From the NCBI RefSeq assembly GCF_012033785.1, contig NZ_JAAVJC010000027.1, positions 1 through 33,787 on the forward strand: DNA of 33,787 nt. The letters run 5' to 3'. The DNA is from Streptomyces bohaiensis. Its GTDB lineage: Bacteria; Actinomycetota; Actinomycetes; Streptomycetales; Streptomycetaceae. Positions 1 through 14,592 of this stretch are shown here, piece by piece (within the stretch, counting starts at the first letter, position 1; every line of letters starts with the position of its first letter). The notes below the pieces were generated by a model. The model did no database searches and was not told the DNA's origin. It was given only the letters and a program-made list of their open reading frames with translations. Position numbers and translations under genes: made by a program.

Positions 1-1
1 G

Positions 2-1045
2 GTCGACACGACCGCCGACTCCCCCACCCCCGGCGCCGCACCGCCGACCCGCCGAAGACGCCGCTGGCCGAAGGTCCTCGCGGCCTGCCTCGCCGGGCTG
101 CTGGTGCTCGGCGCCGCCGGTGCCGGCTGGGCCTACTGGCGCACCGAGGAGAGCCTGGACAGCATCAAGCGCATCCCGCAGGCGATGCCCACCATGCCCG
201 AGGAGCAGCAGCCGCAGCGGATCGAGGGCGACTCACTGGTCTTCCTCCTCGTCGGCCTCGACGCCGAGTCGGCACCGGACACCGGCGTCGGGGACACCGA
301 GGTCACCGCCGACGGCGAACCGGCCGCCTGGGAGGCGGGGGCCGCGCGCAGCGACACGATGATGCTGCTCCAGATACCCGCGGACCGTTCCGCCGCCACC
401 ATCGTCTCGCTGCCGCGGGACAGTTGGGTGGAGGTGCCCGGCCACGGCAGCTCCAAGCTCAACGCCGCCTACTCCTGGGGCGGGCCGGCGCTGATGGTGG
501 AGACGGTGCAGAACCTCACCGACCTCCGGATAGACCACCTCGCCGTCATCGACTGGGCGGGGTTCCGCGAACTCACCGACGCCGTCGGCGGAGTACGGGT
601 GGACGGCGAACGCCTGGACGGCCGCGACGCGTTGGACTACGTCCGTGAACGCAAGGGGCTGCCCGAGGGCGACCTCGACCGCAACCGGCGGCAACAGCAC
701 TTCCTGCGCTCGCTGTTGGAACAGACACTCAGCTCGGACACCCTCTCCAGCCCCACCCGGCTTAACGGGCTGCTCAACGCCGTGGGCGATGTCGTCAGCG
801 TCGACGACGGGTTGAGCAACAGCGACATCCGCGATCTGGCCTGGGGACTTCGCAGCCTGGACGACGAGGAGGTGCGGTTCATGAACGCTCCGGTCGTCGG
901 CACCGAGACCATCGGCGGGCAGTCCGTCGTCATCCTCGACGAAGAGGCGGCCGCACCGCTCTGGAAGGCCATGAAGGAGGACGCCGTGGGCGAGTTGGTC
1001 GAGCGCGGCGAGGCTCCGGAGGACCTCGGGGAGGAGGTCGCCTGA
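2..1045 (+). CDS. LCP (LytR-CpsA-Psr) family cell-wall glycopolymer transferase, 5' partial
   Basis: LCP proteins move lipid-linked anionic glycopolymers onto peptidoglycan on the outer face of the membrane. The reading frame is open from the window edge and no usable start precedes the membrane segment, so the N-terminus lies outside. It begins with a Pro/Ala-rich then Arg-rich cytoplasmic stretch (RRRRWPK), followed by one transmembrane helix at about bases 75-140 and an extracellular domain. Family blocks are visible: ARSDTMMLLQ, SLPRDSW, SKLNAAY, a DHLAVIDWAGF block, and LDYVRER..GDLDRNRRQQ, which carries the conserved arginines that bind pyrophosphate lipid. The protein stops soon after the LCP domain, with no LytR C-terminal domain. 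The family call is firm; the substrate is unknown. Confidence 0.88.
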   Translation, partial: VDTTADSPTPGAAPPTRRRRRWPKVLAACLAGLLVLGAAGAGWAYWRTEESLDSIKRIPQAMPTMPEEQQPQRIEGDSLVFLLVGLDAESAPDTGVGDTEVTADGEPAAWEAGAARSDTMMLLQIPADRSAATIVSLPRDSWVEVPGHGSSKLNAAYSWGGPALMVETVQNLTDLRIDHLAVIDWAGFRELTDAVGGVRVDGERLDGRDALDYVRERKGLPEGDLDRNRRQQHFLRSLLEQTLSSDTLSSPTRLNGLLNAVGDVVSVDDGLSNSDIRDLAWGLRSLDDEEVRFMNAPVVGTETIGGQSVVILDEEAAAPLWKAMKEDAVGELVERGEAPEDLGEEVA

Positions 1046-1061
1046 CCGTGCCGTCCCTGCT

Positions 1062-1083
1062 GCCGGCCGCACCGGGGGCCGGC
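1062..1083 (+). terminator. Possible terminator after the LCP gene
   Basis: A 7-bp perfect GC stem (1062-1068 with 1077-1083, 8-nt loop) starts 16 nt after the LCP stop codon. There is no T-run, which is common for actinomycete terminators, so the call is weak. Confidence 0.35.
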
Positions 1084-1273
1084 CGGTGAGGTCGGGGCCG
1101 CGCGCGTGGCGGGCGGGACGCGCGAAGGGGGGTGTCGGGGCAGGTCCCGGCACCCTCCCGTCGCGTGGGCGGCGGCAGCGGTTGCGCCCCTCTCCCCTCT
1201 GGTCGTCGACCACCGCGTCCGACCGTCCGGGCACCGCCGAAACCACCACGGGCAGGGCCGCGTCCTGCCCCCT

Positions 1274-2260
1274 GTGACAGCTACTTCCGCCGACACCGGC
1301 GTCGACACCGGCGCACGCGACCCGCGACCGACGTGGCGAGAACCCCGGGGCCGGGTGCCCGCGGCGCTCGCCCTGCTGACCGCGCTGCTCCTCACCTTCC
1401 CGGGTTCCGTGCCCAACGCCGGTCTCCGGTTGGGCAGTCTGCTGGAGAGCTTCCTGCCCTGGCTGGGCCTCGCCGTCCCCGTTCTCCTCCTCGCCGCACT
1501 GCTGCGGCGCTCCGCGCTCGCCGCCGTGGCGGTGCTGCTGCCGTTGGCGGCCTGGGGCGTGCTCTTCGGCCCGCTGCTGCTCCCCGGACCAGGCCCGCAG
1601 CCGCGCGAACTGCTGGTGCTCCAGCACAACGTCAGCGACGAGAACACCGACCCGGTCGGCACCGCCCGTGCGATGGCCGCCGCCGGGCCCGACCTCATCG
1701 GCGTCCAGGAGCTGCTCCCGGAGGCCGTGGAGAGCTACCGGCGGACACTCGACCCGGAGTACCCCCACCACGCCGTCCGAGGCACCGTCGCCCTGTGGTC
1801 GAAGCACCCGCTGACCGAGGTCACCGCGTTGGACATCAAGCCGCGCGATCTCACCGAGCCGTGGAACCGCGGACTGCGGGCAGTGGCCGCCACCCCGCAC
1901 GGGGAGGTCGTCGTCCACGTCGTCCACCTCCCGTCGATGCGCCTGGGCGCCGGCGGCCTCTCCTCCCAGCGCCGCGACGAGAGCGCCGCGCTGCTCGGCC
2001 GCGTGATCGCGGAGGAGGCACCGGGCACGGTGATCCTGCTGGGCGACCTCAACGGCACCACCGAGGACCGCGGACTCTCCTCGCTCACCGAGCAGCTGAA
2101 CGTCCCGGAGCGCGGCTTCGGGTTCAGCTTCCCCGTCGGACTCCCGGTCGCCCGGATCGACCAGGTCATGGCACGCACCGCCACCGTCACGGACCTCCGC
2201 ACGCTCCCCGCCACCGGCAGCGACCACCTCCCGGTCACCGCCCGCATCCTGCTGCCGTAG
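1274..2260 (+). CDS. Membrane-anchored endonuclease/exonuclease/phosphatase (EEP) family protein
   Basis: About 328 aa from a GTG start. The first ~30 residues are followed by three hydrophobic segments (about residues 30-105), then an EEP-fold catalytic domain. Catalytic blocks are in order: LQHNVSDEN (Asn), GVQELLPE (metal-binding Glu), LLGDLNGT (Asp/Asn) and GSDHLPV (the SDHxP motif with the general-base His). The domain probably faces outside, as in related actinobacterial proteins; the substrate (nucleic acid, phospholipid or other phosphodiester) cannot be read from sequence. I chose GTG at 1274 because the frame upstream translates to low-complexity Arg/Gly/Pro sequence; no strong Shine-Dalgarno sequence precedes it, so the start is uncertain. 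It lies 228 bp after the LCP gene and converges on rpoC. Confidence 0.82.
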   Translation: MTATSADTGVDTGARDPRPTWREPRGRVPAALALLTALLLTFPGSVPNAGLRLGSLLESFLPWLGLAVPVLLLAALLRRSALAAVAVLLPLAAWGVLFGPLLLPGPGPQPRELLVLQHNVSDENTDPVGTARAMAAAGPDLIGVQELLPEAVESYRRTLDPEYPHHAVRGTVALWSKHPLTEVTALDIKPRDLTEPWNRGLRAVAATPHGEVVVHVVHLPSMRLGAGGLSSQRRDESAALLGRVIAEEAPGTVILLGDLNGTTEDRGLSSLTEQLNVPERGFGFSFPVGLPVARIDQVMARTATVTDLRTLPATGSDHLPVTARILLP

Positions 2261-2314
2261 CCCACTCCCGGGAGGTCGGAAACCCGGAAGCCCGGAGCCT
2301 GCCCGCACAACGCC

Positions 2315-2352
2315 GACGGGCGGCCGCCCCCGTGAGGGAGCGACCGCCCGTC
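2315..2352. terminator. Bidirectional terminator between the EEP gene and rpoC
   Basis: A 9-bp perfect stem (2315-2323 with 2344-2352) is extended inward by further imperfect pairing around 2325-2342. It lies 23 nt before the rpoC stop on the minus strand and 55 nt after the EEP stop on the plus strand, so it can end both converging transcripts. Confidence 0.6.
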
Positions 2353-2375
2353 TGCGTGGTGCGGAGCGCTGCGGC

Positions 2376-6290
<3,915 letters not shown>

Positions 6291-6320
6291 TCTCGTCAAT
6301 CCCTCTCAGGGGTTGGGCCT

Positions 6321-6338
6321 CCCGCCCCGTGGGGCGGG
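6321..6338 (-). other. Hairpin in the rpoC leader region
   Basis: An 8-bp perfect GC stem around a central GT lies 30 nt upstream of the rpoC start, just before the ribosome-binding region. It may affect rpoC translation or mRNA processing. No T-run follows. Confidence 0.4.
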
Positions 6339-6376
6339 TGACCGGGTGAAAAGAAGTCTGATCGGGGTCCGGGGCG

Positions 6377-6409
6377 GCGCCGGGTCACCCGGGGTGGGTG
6401 ACCCGGCGC
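6377..6409 (-). other. Strong hairpin in the rpoB-rpoC intergenic region
   Basis: A 14-bp perfect stem (6377-6390 with 6396-6409) with a 5-nt loop begins 7 nt after the rpoB stop. On the minus strand it is not followed by U residues. Since rpoC has no obvious promoter in the 126-bp gap, the hairpin is more likely a partial attenuator, processing site or 3'-end stabiliser than a full terminator. Confidence 0.55.
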
Positions 6410-6416
6410 GAACCCG

Positions 6417-9902
<3,486 letters not shown>

Positions 9903-9994
9903 GAGGGGGTCCTTCCGAGGGCTCGGACTCTCTGCGCGCATGCCGGTCCCACTGGTGACGGACAGGGGGAGCAATACAGGCAGCGCAAAGGGAC

Positions 9995-10024
9995 AGTGTA
10001 GCCACAAGACACACTGATGTCCAA
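9995..10024 (-). promoter_or_regulatory. Candidate rpoB promoter, proximal
   Basis: On the minus strand TTGGAC (10019-10024) and TACACT (9995-10000) are separated by 18 nt, which fits a principal-sigma (HrdB-type) promoter. Transcription would start near 9988, giving a leader of about 85 nt before the rpoB TTG. Confidence 0.65.
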
Positions 10025-10194
10025 TACCCAACCGGGACCGTCACAGCCCCAACGACGCGGCCGCCCTCCGACCTCCACCGTCCCGGCCGCCTCGTCGCCG
10101 GTAGCGGTGTGTCTGCCGCATTGTTTCCCGCCCCGACACCGATCCATGCCTGAAATCCGGAATCGATGTCCCGTCGCACCAGCGGGGCGTCCCG

Positions 10195-10223
10195 AGAATC
10201 GCGCGAAGGGTGCGGTTCGTCAA
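10195..10223 (-). promoter_or_regulatory. Candidate rpoB promoter, distal
   Basis: On the minus strand TTGACG (10218-10223) and GATTCT (10195-10200) are 17 nt apart. The -35 box is good and the -10 box is less so. The -35 box lies in the loop of the 10-bp inverted repeat 10201-10210/10235-10244, and one arm of the repeat falls in the spacer, which could be a protein-binding site. Confidence 0.4.
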
Positions 10224-10330
10224 GAGGGGACGATCCCTTCGCGCCGCCTCCACGGGACGGCGACGAAAGATCACCATACCCCTGACCACCGACAAGGCAA
10301 GGACGGCCGCGTCCGGGACGGTGAACGAGA

Positions 10331-10362
10331 AGAGGGGATCACCCGGCTGGGTGATCGCCTCT
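10331..10362 (-). terminator. rplL-rpoB attenuator/terminator hairpin
   Basis: On the minus strand GATCACCC pairs with GGGTGATC, and the stem continues after one mismatch through GAGAGG/CCTCTT. It lies 155 nt after the rplL stop and is followed by TTCTC. A partial terminator here, which sets ribosomal protein against polymerase output, is known from other bacteria such as E. coli. Confidence 0.6.
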
Positions 10363-10516
10363 CACGTCTCCACAGTCCTCTTACGAGTGACCGTGAGGTG
10401 CCGAGCCCCTGCGCGCGCCCGGGGCGCACGAAGGTGCTGCGGCGGATCGGGTGGCCTGCGCCACCCGCCGGCGCCGCGGACCGGAGCCCGCGTCACGCCG
10501 GTGCGGTGACCTCAGG

Positions 10517-10900
10517 TCACTTGACCTCGACGGAGGCGCCGGCGCCCTCGAGGGCCTCCTTGGCCTTGTCGGCGGCAGCCTTGTCGACCTTCTCGACGAC
10601 GGCCTTGGGGGTGCCGTCCACGAGGTCCTTGGCCTCCTTCAGGCCCAGGGAGGTCAGCTCACGCACGACCTTGATGACCTGGATCTTCTTCTCGCCGGCA
10701 CCGGTGAGGATGACGTCGAACTCGTCCTGCTCGGCGGCGGCCTCGGCCGGGGCACCGGCCACGGCACCGGCGGCGACGGCGACCGGGGCGGCGGCCTCGA
10801 CGTCGAACTTCTCCTCGAAGGCCTTCACGAACTCGGAGAGCTCGATGAGGGTCATGCCGCTGAAGTGCTCGAGCAGCTCGTCCTGGGTGAGCTTCGCCAT
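10517..10900 (-). CDS. rplL: Ribosomal protein bL12 (L7/L12)
   Basis: Stalk protein of the large ribosomal subunit, 127 aa; dimers bind L10 and recruit translation GTPases. The N-terminal dimerisation domain ([13 protein letters not shown]...VKAFEEKF) is followed by an Ala/Gly-rich hinge (about residues 36-55) and the C-terminal domain with [18 protein letters not shown] and [11 protein letters not shown], the factor-contacting surface. The start at 10900 has GGAAGGA about 8 nt upstream; an in-frame extension to 10966 has no homology-like sequence. It is 104 bp downstream of rplJ, as in the standard rplJL operon. Confidence 0.97.
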   Translation of the reverse strand: MAKLTQDELLEHFSGMTLIELSEFVKAFEEKFDVEAAAPVAVAAGAVAGAPAEAAAEQDEFDVILTGAGEKKIQVIKVVRELTSLGLKEAKDLVDGTPKAVVEKVDKAAADKAKEALEGAGASVEVK

Positions 10901-11004
10901 GATGGCGGTCCTTCCACTAAACCGGCTGTTGCCGGGCTGTCTGGCGGTTGTCGCGTCCGGCGTCACGGATGTGCCGTCGGCCGCGGGTGCGAGGTGGAGC
11001 TACC

Positions 11005-11556
11005 TCACTCGGCCTCGGCGGGAGCCGCCGAAGCGCCACCGCCCTGCTCGACCTTGTCCCGGAGCGCGTCCGCGGTGCGGACGAGCTTCGTGAGCGGAGC
11101 CTGGAAGGTCGCCGCGGCCTTCGCCATGGACGCCTTCATGCCGCCGGCCAGCTTGGCGAGCAGCACCTCGCGGGACTCCAGTTCCGCGAGCTTGTTGATC
11201 TCGTCGGCGGACAGCGCCTTGCCGTCGAGCACGCCACCCTTGATGACGAGGGCGGGGTTCTCCTTCGCGAAGTTGCGCAGACCCTTCGCCGCCGTCACCG
11301 GGTCACCGGTGAGGAAGGCGACGGCGGTCGAGCCCGTGAGGTGCTCGTCCAGCTCGGCGATCCCGGCCTCGTTGGCCGCGATCTTGGTCAGCGTGTTCTT
11401 CGAGACGCGGTACTGCGCGTCCTCACCGAGAGCCCGGCGCAGGTCCTTGATCTGCGCCACGGTGAGACCGGTGTACGCGGTCACGACAGCGCCGTTCGAG
11501 TTCTCGAACTTCTGCTTGATCTCAGCGACCGCTGCGACCTTGTCAGGGCTTGCCAT
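11005..11556 (-). CDS. rplJ: Ribosomal protein uL10
   Basis: Base of the ribosomal stalk, 183 aa; it binds 23S rRNA and anchors L7/L12 dimers through its C-terminal helix. Recognised by the N-terminal block with [14 protein letters not shown], by [13 protein letters not shown], and by the [17 protein letters not shown] block. The tail (residues ~150-183) is Gly/Ala/Glu-rich after the L12-binding helix region. A strong GGAAGGAGGG lies about 10 nt before the ATG. The gene has its own promoter and a ~210-nt leader that looks like an L10 autoregulatory element, so expression is probably set by free L10 or the L10-L12 complex. Confidence 0.97.
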   Translation of the reverse strand: MASPDKVAAVAEIKQKFENSNGAVVTAYTGLTVAQIKDLRRALGEDAQYRVSKNTLTKIAANEAGIAELDEHLTGSTAVAFLTGDPVTAAKGLRNFAKENPALVIKGGVLDGKALSADEINKLAELESREVLLAKLAGGMKASMAKAAATFQAPLTKLVRTADALRDKVEQGGGASAAPAEAE

Positions 11557-11768
11557 GAACCTCGGCCCTCCTTCCGGGTGTCACGGACCGCACGGAAGGG
11601 GCGTGAGAACACGAAACGCCCCGGCGCAGGCGCGGGGCGTGGTCCGGACGGGCACCTGGCGGGCGCACTCGTCGGAGGCTTCCTCGATCACCTGCGCGGG
11701 CGATCCGCGTTCGCGAATCCTTCGGCCGCCGGGATCGGGCCCGGCGACAACCAGCGGTCTCTGGCTTC
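11557..11768 (-). promoter_or_regulatory. Probable L10 autoregulatory leader of rplJL
   Basis: The ~210-nt untranslated leader contains, on the minus strand near 11750-11762, an AGAGACCGCTGG segment. GCCTCCGACGAG and GCGCAGGTG follow further down, resembling the conserved kink-turn and stems of bacterial L10 leaders. This rests on recalled motif similarity; a covariance-model search (Rfam L10_leader) would decide it. Confidence 0.5.
11598..11640 (-). promoter_or_regulatory. Mutually exclusive hairpins in the rplJ leader
   Basis: Segment 11616-11623 can pair with 11633-11640 (8 bp, 9-nt loop). Part of the same segment, 11616-11622, can instead pair with 11598-11604 (7 bp, 11-nt loop). The first hairpin forms earlier in the minus-strand transcript and is followed by the U-rich TTTCGTGTTCT, so it could be a terminator, with the second as its alternative. 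Confidence 0.45.
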
Positions 11769-11774
11769 GTGACG

Positions 11775-11804
11775 AGATTAGACGGTCCGGGCGCCTCGCG
11801 GCAA
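11775..11804 (-). promoter_or_regulatory. Candidate rplJ promoter
   Basis: On the minus strand TTGCCG (11799-11804) and TAATCT (11775-11780) are separated by 18 nt. The predicted start near 11768 leaves about 210 nt of leader before rplJ. Confidence 0.65.
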
Positions 11805-11900
11805 ATCGCCCGGACGGCGGATGCCGGCGCGCGGCCCCGACACGACGCGGAGCCCGGGCCCGTCAGGGAGCGGGAGTCCCGCCCGAGGTACTGCTTCCGG

Positions 11901-12812
11901 TCAGAGACCGGCGCCGCGCGCGTCGGCGAAGTCGACGACGTCCGCCTCGTCCGGGGCCTCGACGTTCAGCTCGATGCCGTAGTCCTCGTAGACGGTGGAG
12001 TAGGAGACCTCGCCACCCTCCTCGACCGCGAACCGCATGTCGATGCGGGCGGGGAGATCGTCCTCGTCGACCCAGACGGTGAGCTCGAAGCCGTCGGCGC
12101 CCATCTGCTCCAGCGTCGCCAGCAGGTCCTCGACGTCCTCCTCGTTCATGTGGGCGGCCGACGCGTCGGCCGCCACGAGCTCCTCGGCGGTCAGCGTGCC
12201 GGCGTACTTCTCGGTGGCCCGACCGTCGAGGTCCTCACTGCCCACGTGCTCGACGTCGTCGCTCTCGAGCAGCAGGGCGACCTGCGAGGCGGGGCTCTGG
12301 GCCATGTTCTCGGCGGACTTCAGCTGCTCGGCGGTCTGGGCGAAGGCGGGGTCGTTCGGGTCGACGTCCTCGAGGTCGATCTTGACCCAGCTCGCCCCGT
12401 CGAGCTCCTCCTCGAAGGGGGTGCCGCCCATGTACATGACGTTGTCGATGAAACGGAGGTTCATGACGGCCTCGGGAACCTCCCCGGAGTCGTCACCCAT
12501 CATCTCGGCCATCGCCTCGAAGAACTCGGTCATGTCCATGGTGACGTCCATGGCCAGCGGGTCCCAGCCGGTGACGCCGGAGAGTTCGTAGGAGAAGGCC
12601 ATGCCCTCGGGCATGTCCATCGACATCGTCGCGGTGACGGCGACGGTGCTGGCCTCCGCCGACTTCTCCTGCGAGGCGCGCAGCGCCTCCGCCAGGCCAC
12701 CGCTCTTCGCGTCGCCGTCCGACGAGCTGTCGTCGGAGCTGCACGCGGCGGTCGAGACCAGAACGCCGGCGGCGAGCGCCGCAGTGATGGCCTTGCGCAT
12801 GGAACGCATCAT
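11901..12812 (-). CDS. Secreted lipoprotein of unknown role, LppX/LprG-like size and type
   Basis: A 303-aa protein with a lipoprotein signal: Met-Arg-rich n-region, hydrophobic core and VSTAAC, with Cys as the lipidated residue, then a Ser/Asp/Gly-rich tether. The mature part is very acidic and alternates beta-like stretches with Asp/Glu-rich turns. A protein of this kind sits between rplA and rplJ in streptomycetes; resemblance to LppX/LprG lipid-binding lipoproteins is a family-level guess. The start could be 12812, 12809 or 12800; a GGGGGG run just before 12812 favours a downstream ATG. A lone -10 candidate TAACGT lies at 12849-12854. Function unknown. Confidence 0.8.
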   Translation of the reverse strand: MMRSMRKAITAALAAGVLVSTAACSSDDSSSDGDAKSGGLAEALRASQEKSAEASTVAVTATMSMDMPEGMAFSYELSGVTGWDPLAMDVTMDMTEFFEAMAEMMGDDSGEVPEAVMNLRFIDNVMYMGGTPFEEELDGASWVKIDLEDVDPNDPAFAQTAEQLKSAENMAQSPASQVALLLESDDVEHVGSEDLDGRATEKYAGTLTAEELVAADASAAHMNEEDVEDLLATLEQMGADGFELTVWVDEDDLPARIDMRFAVEEGGEVSYSTVYEDYGIELNVEAPDEADVVDFADARGAGL

Positions 12813-12946
12813 CCCCCCAAGGGACTGTGTGCTGTTGTAGGAGTTGCGACGTTAGCCCACGGGTAGGACAACAAGCCGGTTCGAGCCCGTTCCGTAGCAG
12901 AACGGAGACAGCACTCCCCGCTCCCGGCTGCGAGGACGGCACGCGA

Positions 12947-12991
12947 CGGCGCCCGTCGCCGGCCCCGGGAAGGGGTCGGCGACGGGCGCCG
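12947..12991 (-). terminator. Terminator of the rplK-rplA operon
   Basis: A 20-bp stem with one G-U pair (12947-12966 with 12972-12991) and a 5-nt loop begins 41 nt after the rplA stop. It separates rplKA from the lipoprotein gene. Confidence 0.8.
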
Positions 12992-13032
12992 GGTGCTGCT
13001 CGCGGTCCCGCCCGAGGGGCGGGCCCGGCCGA

Positions 13033-13749
13033 TCAGACGGCCGGGTCCTCCACCAGGAGGTTGCGGGTGCGGTTGGCGTCGACCGGGATGCCGGGGCCCA
13101 TCGTGGTGGCGATGGTGGCCTTGCGGATGTACCGGCCCTTGGCCGCGGACGGCTTCAGACGCTGGATCTCCTCCATCGCGGCGGCGTAGTTCTCGACGAG
13201 CTGCGCCTCCTCGAAGGAGACCTTGCCGATGATGAAGTGCAGGTTCGCGTGCTTGTCCACGCGGAACTCGATCTTGCCGCCCTTGATCTCGGTGACGGCC
13301 TTGGCCACGTCGGGGGTGACGGTGCCGGTCTTCGGGTTCGGCATCAGACCACGCGGACCGAGCACGCGGCCGAGGCGGCCGACCTTGCCCATGAGGTCCG
13401 GGGTGGCGACGACGGAGTCGAAGTCCAGACGGCCCTTGCTGACCTCGTCGATCAGCTCGTCGGCGCCGACGATGTCGGCGCCCGCGGCACGCGCGGCCTC
13501 GGCACGGTCACCGGTCGCGAAGACCAGGACCCGGGCGGTCTTGCCGGTGCCGTGCGGGAGGTTCACGGTGCCACGGACCATCTGGTCGGCCTTGCGCGGG
13601 TCGACACCCAGACGCATGGCGACCTCGACGGTGGCGTCGAACTTGGTGGAGGTCGTCTCCTTGGCGAGCCGGACGGCCTCGAGCGGGGCGTAGAGCCGCG
13701 CGCTGTCGATCTTGGCCTCGGCGCCGCGGTGCGACTTGCTGCGCTTCAC
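13033..13749 (-). CDS. rplA: Ribosomal protein uL1
   Basis: L1 stalk protein of the large subunit, 238 aa. It helps release E-site tRNA and, in many bacteria, represses its own operon by binding the rplK leader mRNA. Typical blocks are present: [66 protein letters not shown] and the C-terminal TMGPGIPVD. The start is GTG at 13749, preceded by GGAGGAG. It lies 80 bp after rplK in the usual order and is followed by a strong terminator. Confidence 0.97.
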   Translation of the reverse strand: MKRSKSHRGAEAKIDSARLYAPLEAVRLAKETTSTKFDATVEVAMRLGVDPRKADQMVRGTVNLPHGTGKTARVLVFATGDRAEAARAAGADIVGADELIDEVSKGRLDFDSVVATPDLMGKVGRLGRVLGPRGLMPNPKTGTVTPDVAKAVTEIKGGKIEFRVDKHANLHFIIGKVSFEEAQLVENYAAAMEEIQRLKPSAAKGRYIRKATIATTMGPGIPVDANRTRNLLVEDPAV

Positions 13750-13829
13750 TTCTGCTCCTCCAGTGGTGCTGTGTGGTTCGGGGAGTCGTGGTACGGGCCC
13801 GCGCAGGCCCTTCCACGGGTGGGGGCGGT

Positions 13830-14264
13830 TCAGCCCTCGACGGTCACGCCCATGGACCGGGCGGTGCCGGCGATGATCTTGGACGCGGCGTCCAGGTCAT
13901 TGGCGTTGAGGTCGGGCATCTTGGTGGTGGCGATCTCGCGGACCTGGTCGGCCGTGATCTTGGCGACCTTGGTCTTGTGCGGCTCGCCGGAGCCCTTCTC
14001 GATGCCCGCGGCCTTGAGGATCATCTTGGCGGCCGGCGGAGTCTTGGTGATGAAGGTGAAGGAGCGGTCCTCGTAGACCGTGATCTCCACCGGGATCACC
14101 CAGCCACGCTGCGACTCGGTGGCCGCGTTGTAGGCCTTGCAGAACTCCATGATGTTGACGCCGTGCTGGCCCAGCGCGGGGCCGACCGGCGGGGCCGGGT
14201 TGGCGGCGCCGGCCTTGATCTGGAGCTTGATCAGCCCCGCGACCTTCTTCTTCTTGGGAGCCAT
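13830..14264 (-). CDS. rplK: Ribosomal protein uL11
   Basis: L11 of the large subunit, 144 aa; binds the GTPase-associated centre of 23S rRNA and is needed for RelA-type stringent signalling and for thiopeptide sensitivity. It starts [16 protein letters not shown], with the Pro-rich [25 protein letters not shown] block of the N-terminal domain and the [26 protein letters not shown] block of the RNA-binding domain. GGAGAG lies just before the ATG. The upstream neighbour should be nusG but is instead the GH48 gene, beyond two terminator-like hairpins, so transcription must come from a local promoter. Confidence 0.97.
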   Translation of the reverse strand: MAPKKKKVAGLIKLQIKAGAANPAPPVGPALGQHGVNIMEFCKAYNAATESQRGWVIPVEITVYEDRSFTFITKTPPAAKMILKAAGIEKGSGEPHKTKVAKITADQVREIATTKMPDLNANDLDAASKIIAGTARSMGVTVEG

Positions 14265-14340
14265 GGTTCTCTCCGGGTCCTGGTGAGAGGTTGACGTTCC
14301 CCCGGCGGCGGGATTCAGCCGGACGGAGGCATACCGCACC

Positions 14341-14368
14341 ACGATAGCCGTTGGCGGGGTGCCGCCAA
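14341..14368 (-). promoter_or_regulatory. Candidate rplKA promoter
   Basis: On the minus strand TTGGCG (14363-14368) and TATCGT (14341-14346) are 16 nt apart. The start would be near 14334, giving a ~70-nt leader. A local promoter is needed because rplK is separated from nusG here. Confidence 0.5.
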
Positions 14369-14431
14369 AATCCGGTTCCGGGGTGGTACGCGGCCGCACG
14401 TCGCGGCACGGGCCGCCGCCGGGCGCACGGA

Positions 14432-14465
14432 CGCAGGGCCCCGCGGCGTGCTGCGGGGCCCTGCG
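14432..14465. terminator. Strong hairpin between rplK and GH48, first of two
   Basis: A 13-bp perfect stem (14432-14444 with 14453-14465) with an 8-nt loop. With the next hairpin it lies downstream of the GH48 stop and upstream of the rplK promoter, insulating the ribosomal operon from cellulase transcription. Confidence 0.75.
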
Positions 14466-14470
14466 CTGCA

Positions 14471-14510
14471 CCGCCCGGGCACCGGGCGCGAGGCTCCGGT
14501 GCCCGGGCGG
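14471..14510. terminator. Strong hairpin between rplK and GH48, second of two
   Basis: A 15-bp perfect stem (14471-14485 with 14496-14510) with a 10-nt loop, 82 nt after the GH48 stop on the minus strand. It is the first terminator the GH48 transcript meets. Confidence 0.8.
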
Positions 14511-14592
14511 GCAGGGGACGGCGGCGGGCACGGGCGGAGTGGCCCGCCGTCGTCGTCATCGGGCACGCCGTCGCGGCGTGCGGTGGGATCGC

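Larger units (their letters stand above)
9903..10516 (-). other. Long rplL-rpoB intergenic regulatory region
   Basis: No convincing gene is seen in these 614 bp. In transcription order it holds the attenuator-like hairpin at 10331-10362, a 10-bp inverted repeat (10201-10210 with 10235-10244), two sigma70-type promoter candidates, and the rpoB ribosome-binding site. A short minus-strand open frame at 10041-10295 is Arg-rich and lacks any recognisable motif. Confidence 0.6.

Noticed and set aside
10041..10295. 84-codon minus-strand open frame between rplL and rpoB
   Set aside because: Arg-rich, no homology-like motif, and it covers a promoter candidate.
11870..11882. Small stem after the lipoprotein gene as a terminator
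   Set aside because: Only 5 bp with a 3-nt loop; too weak to call.
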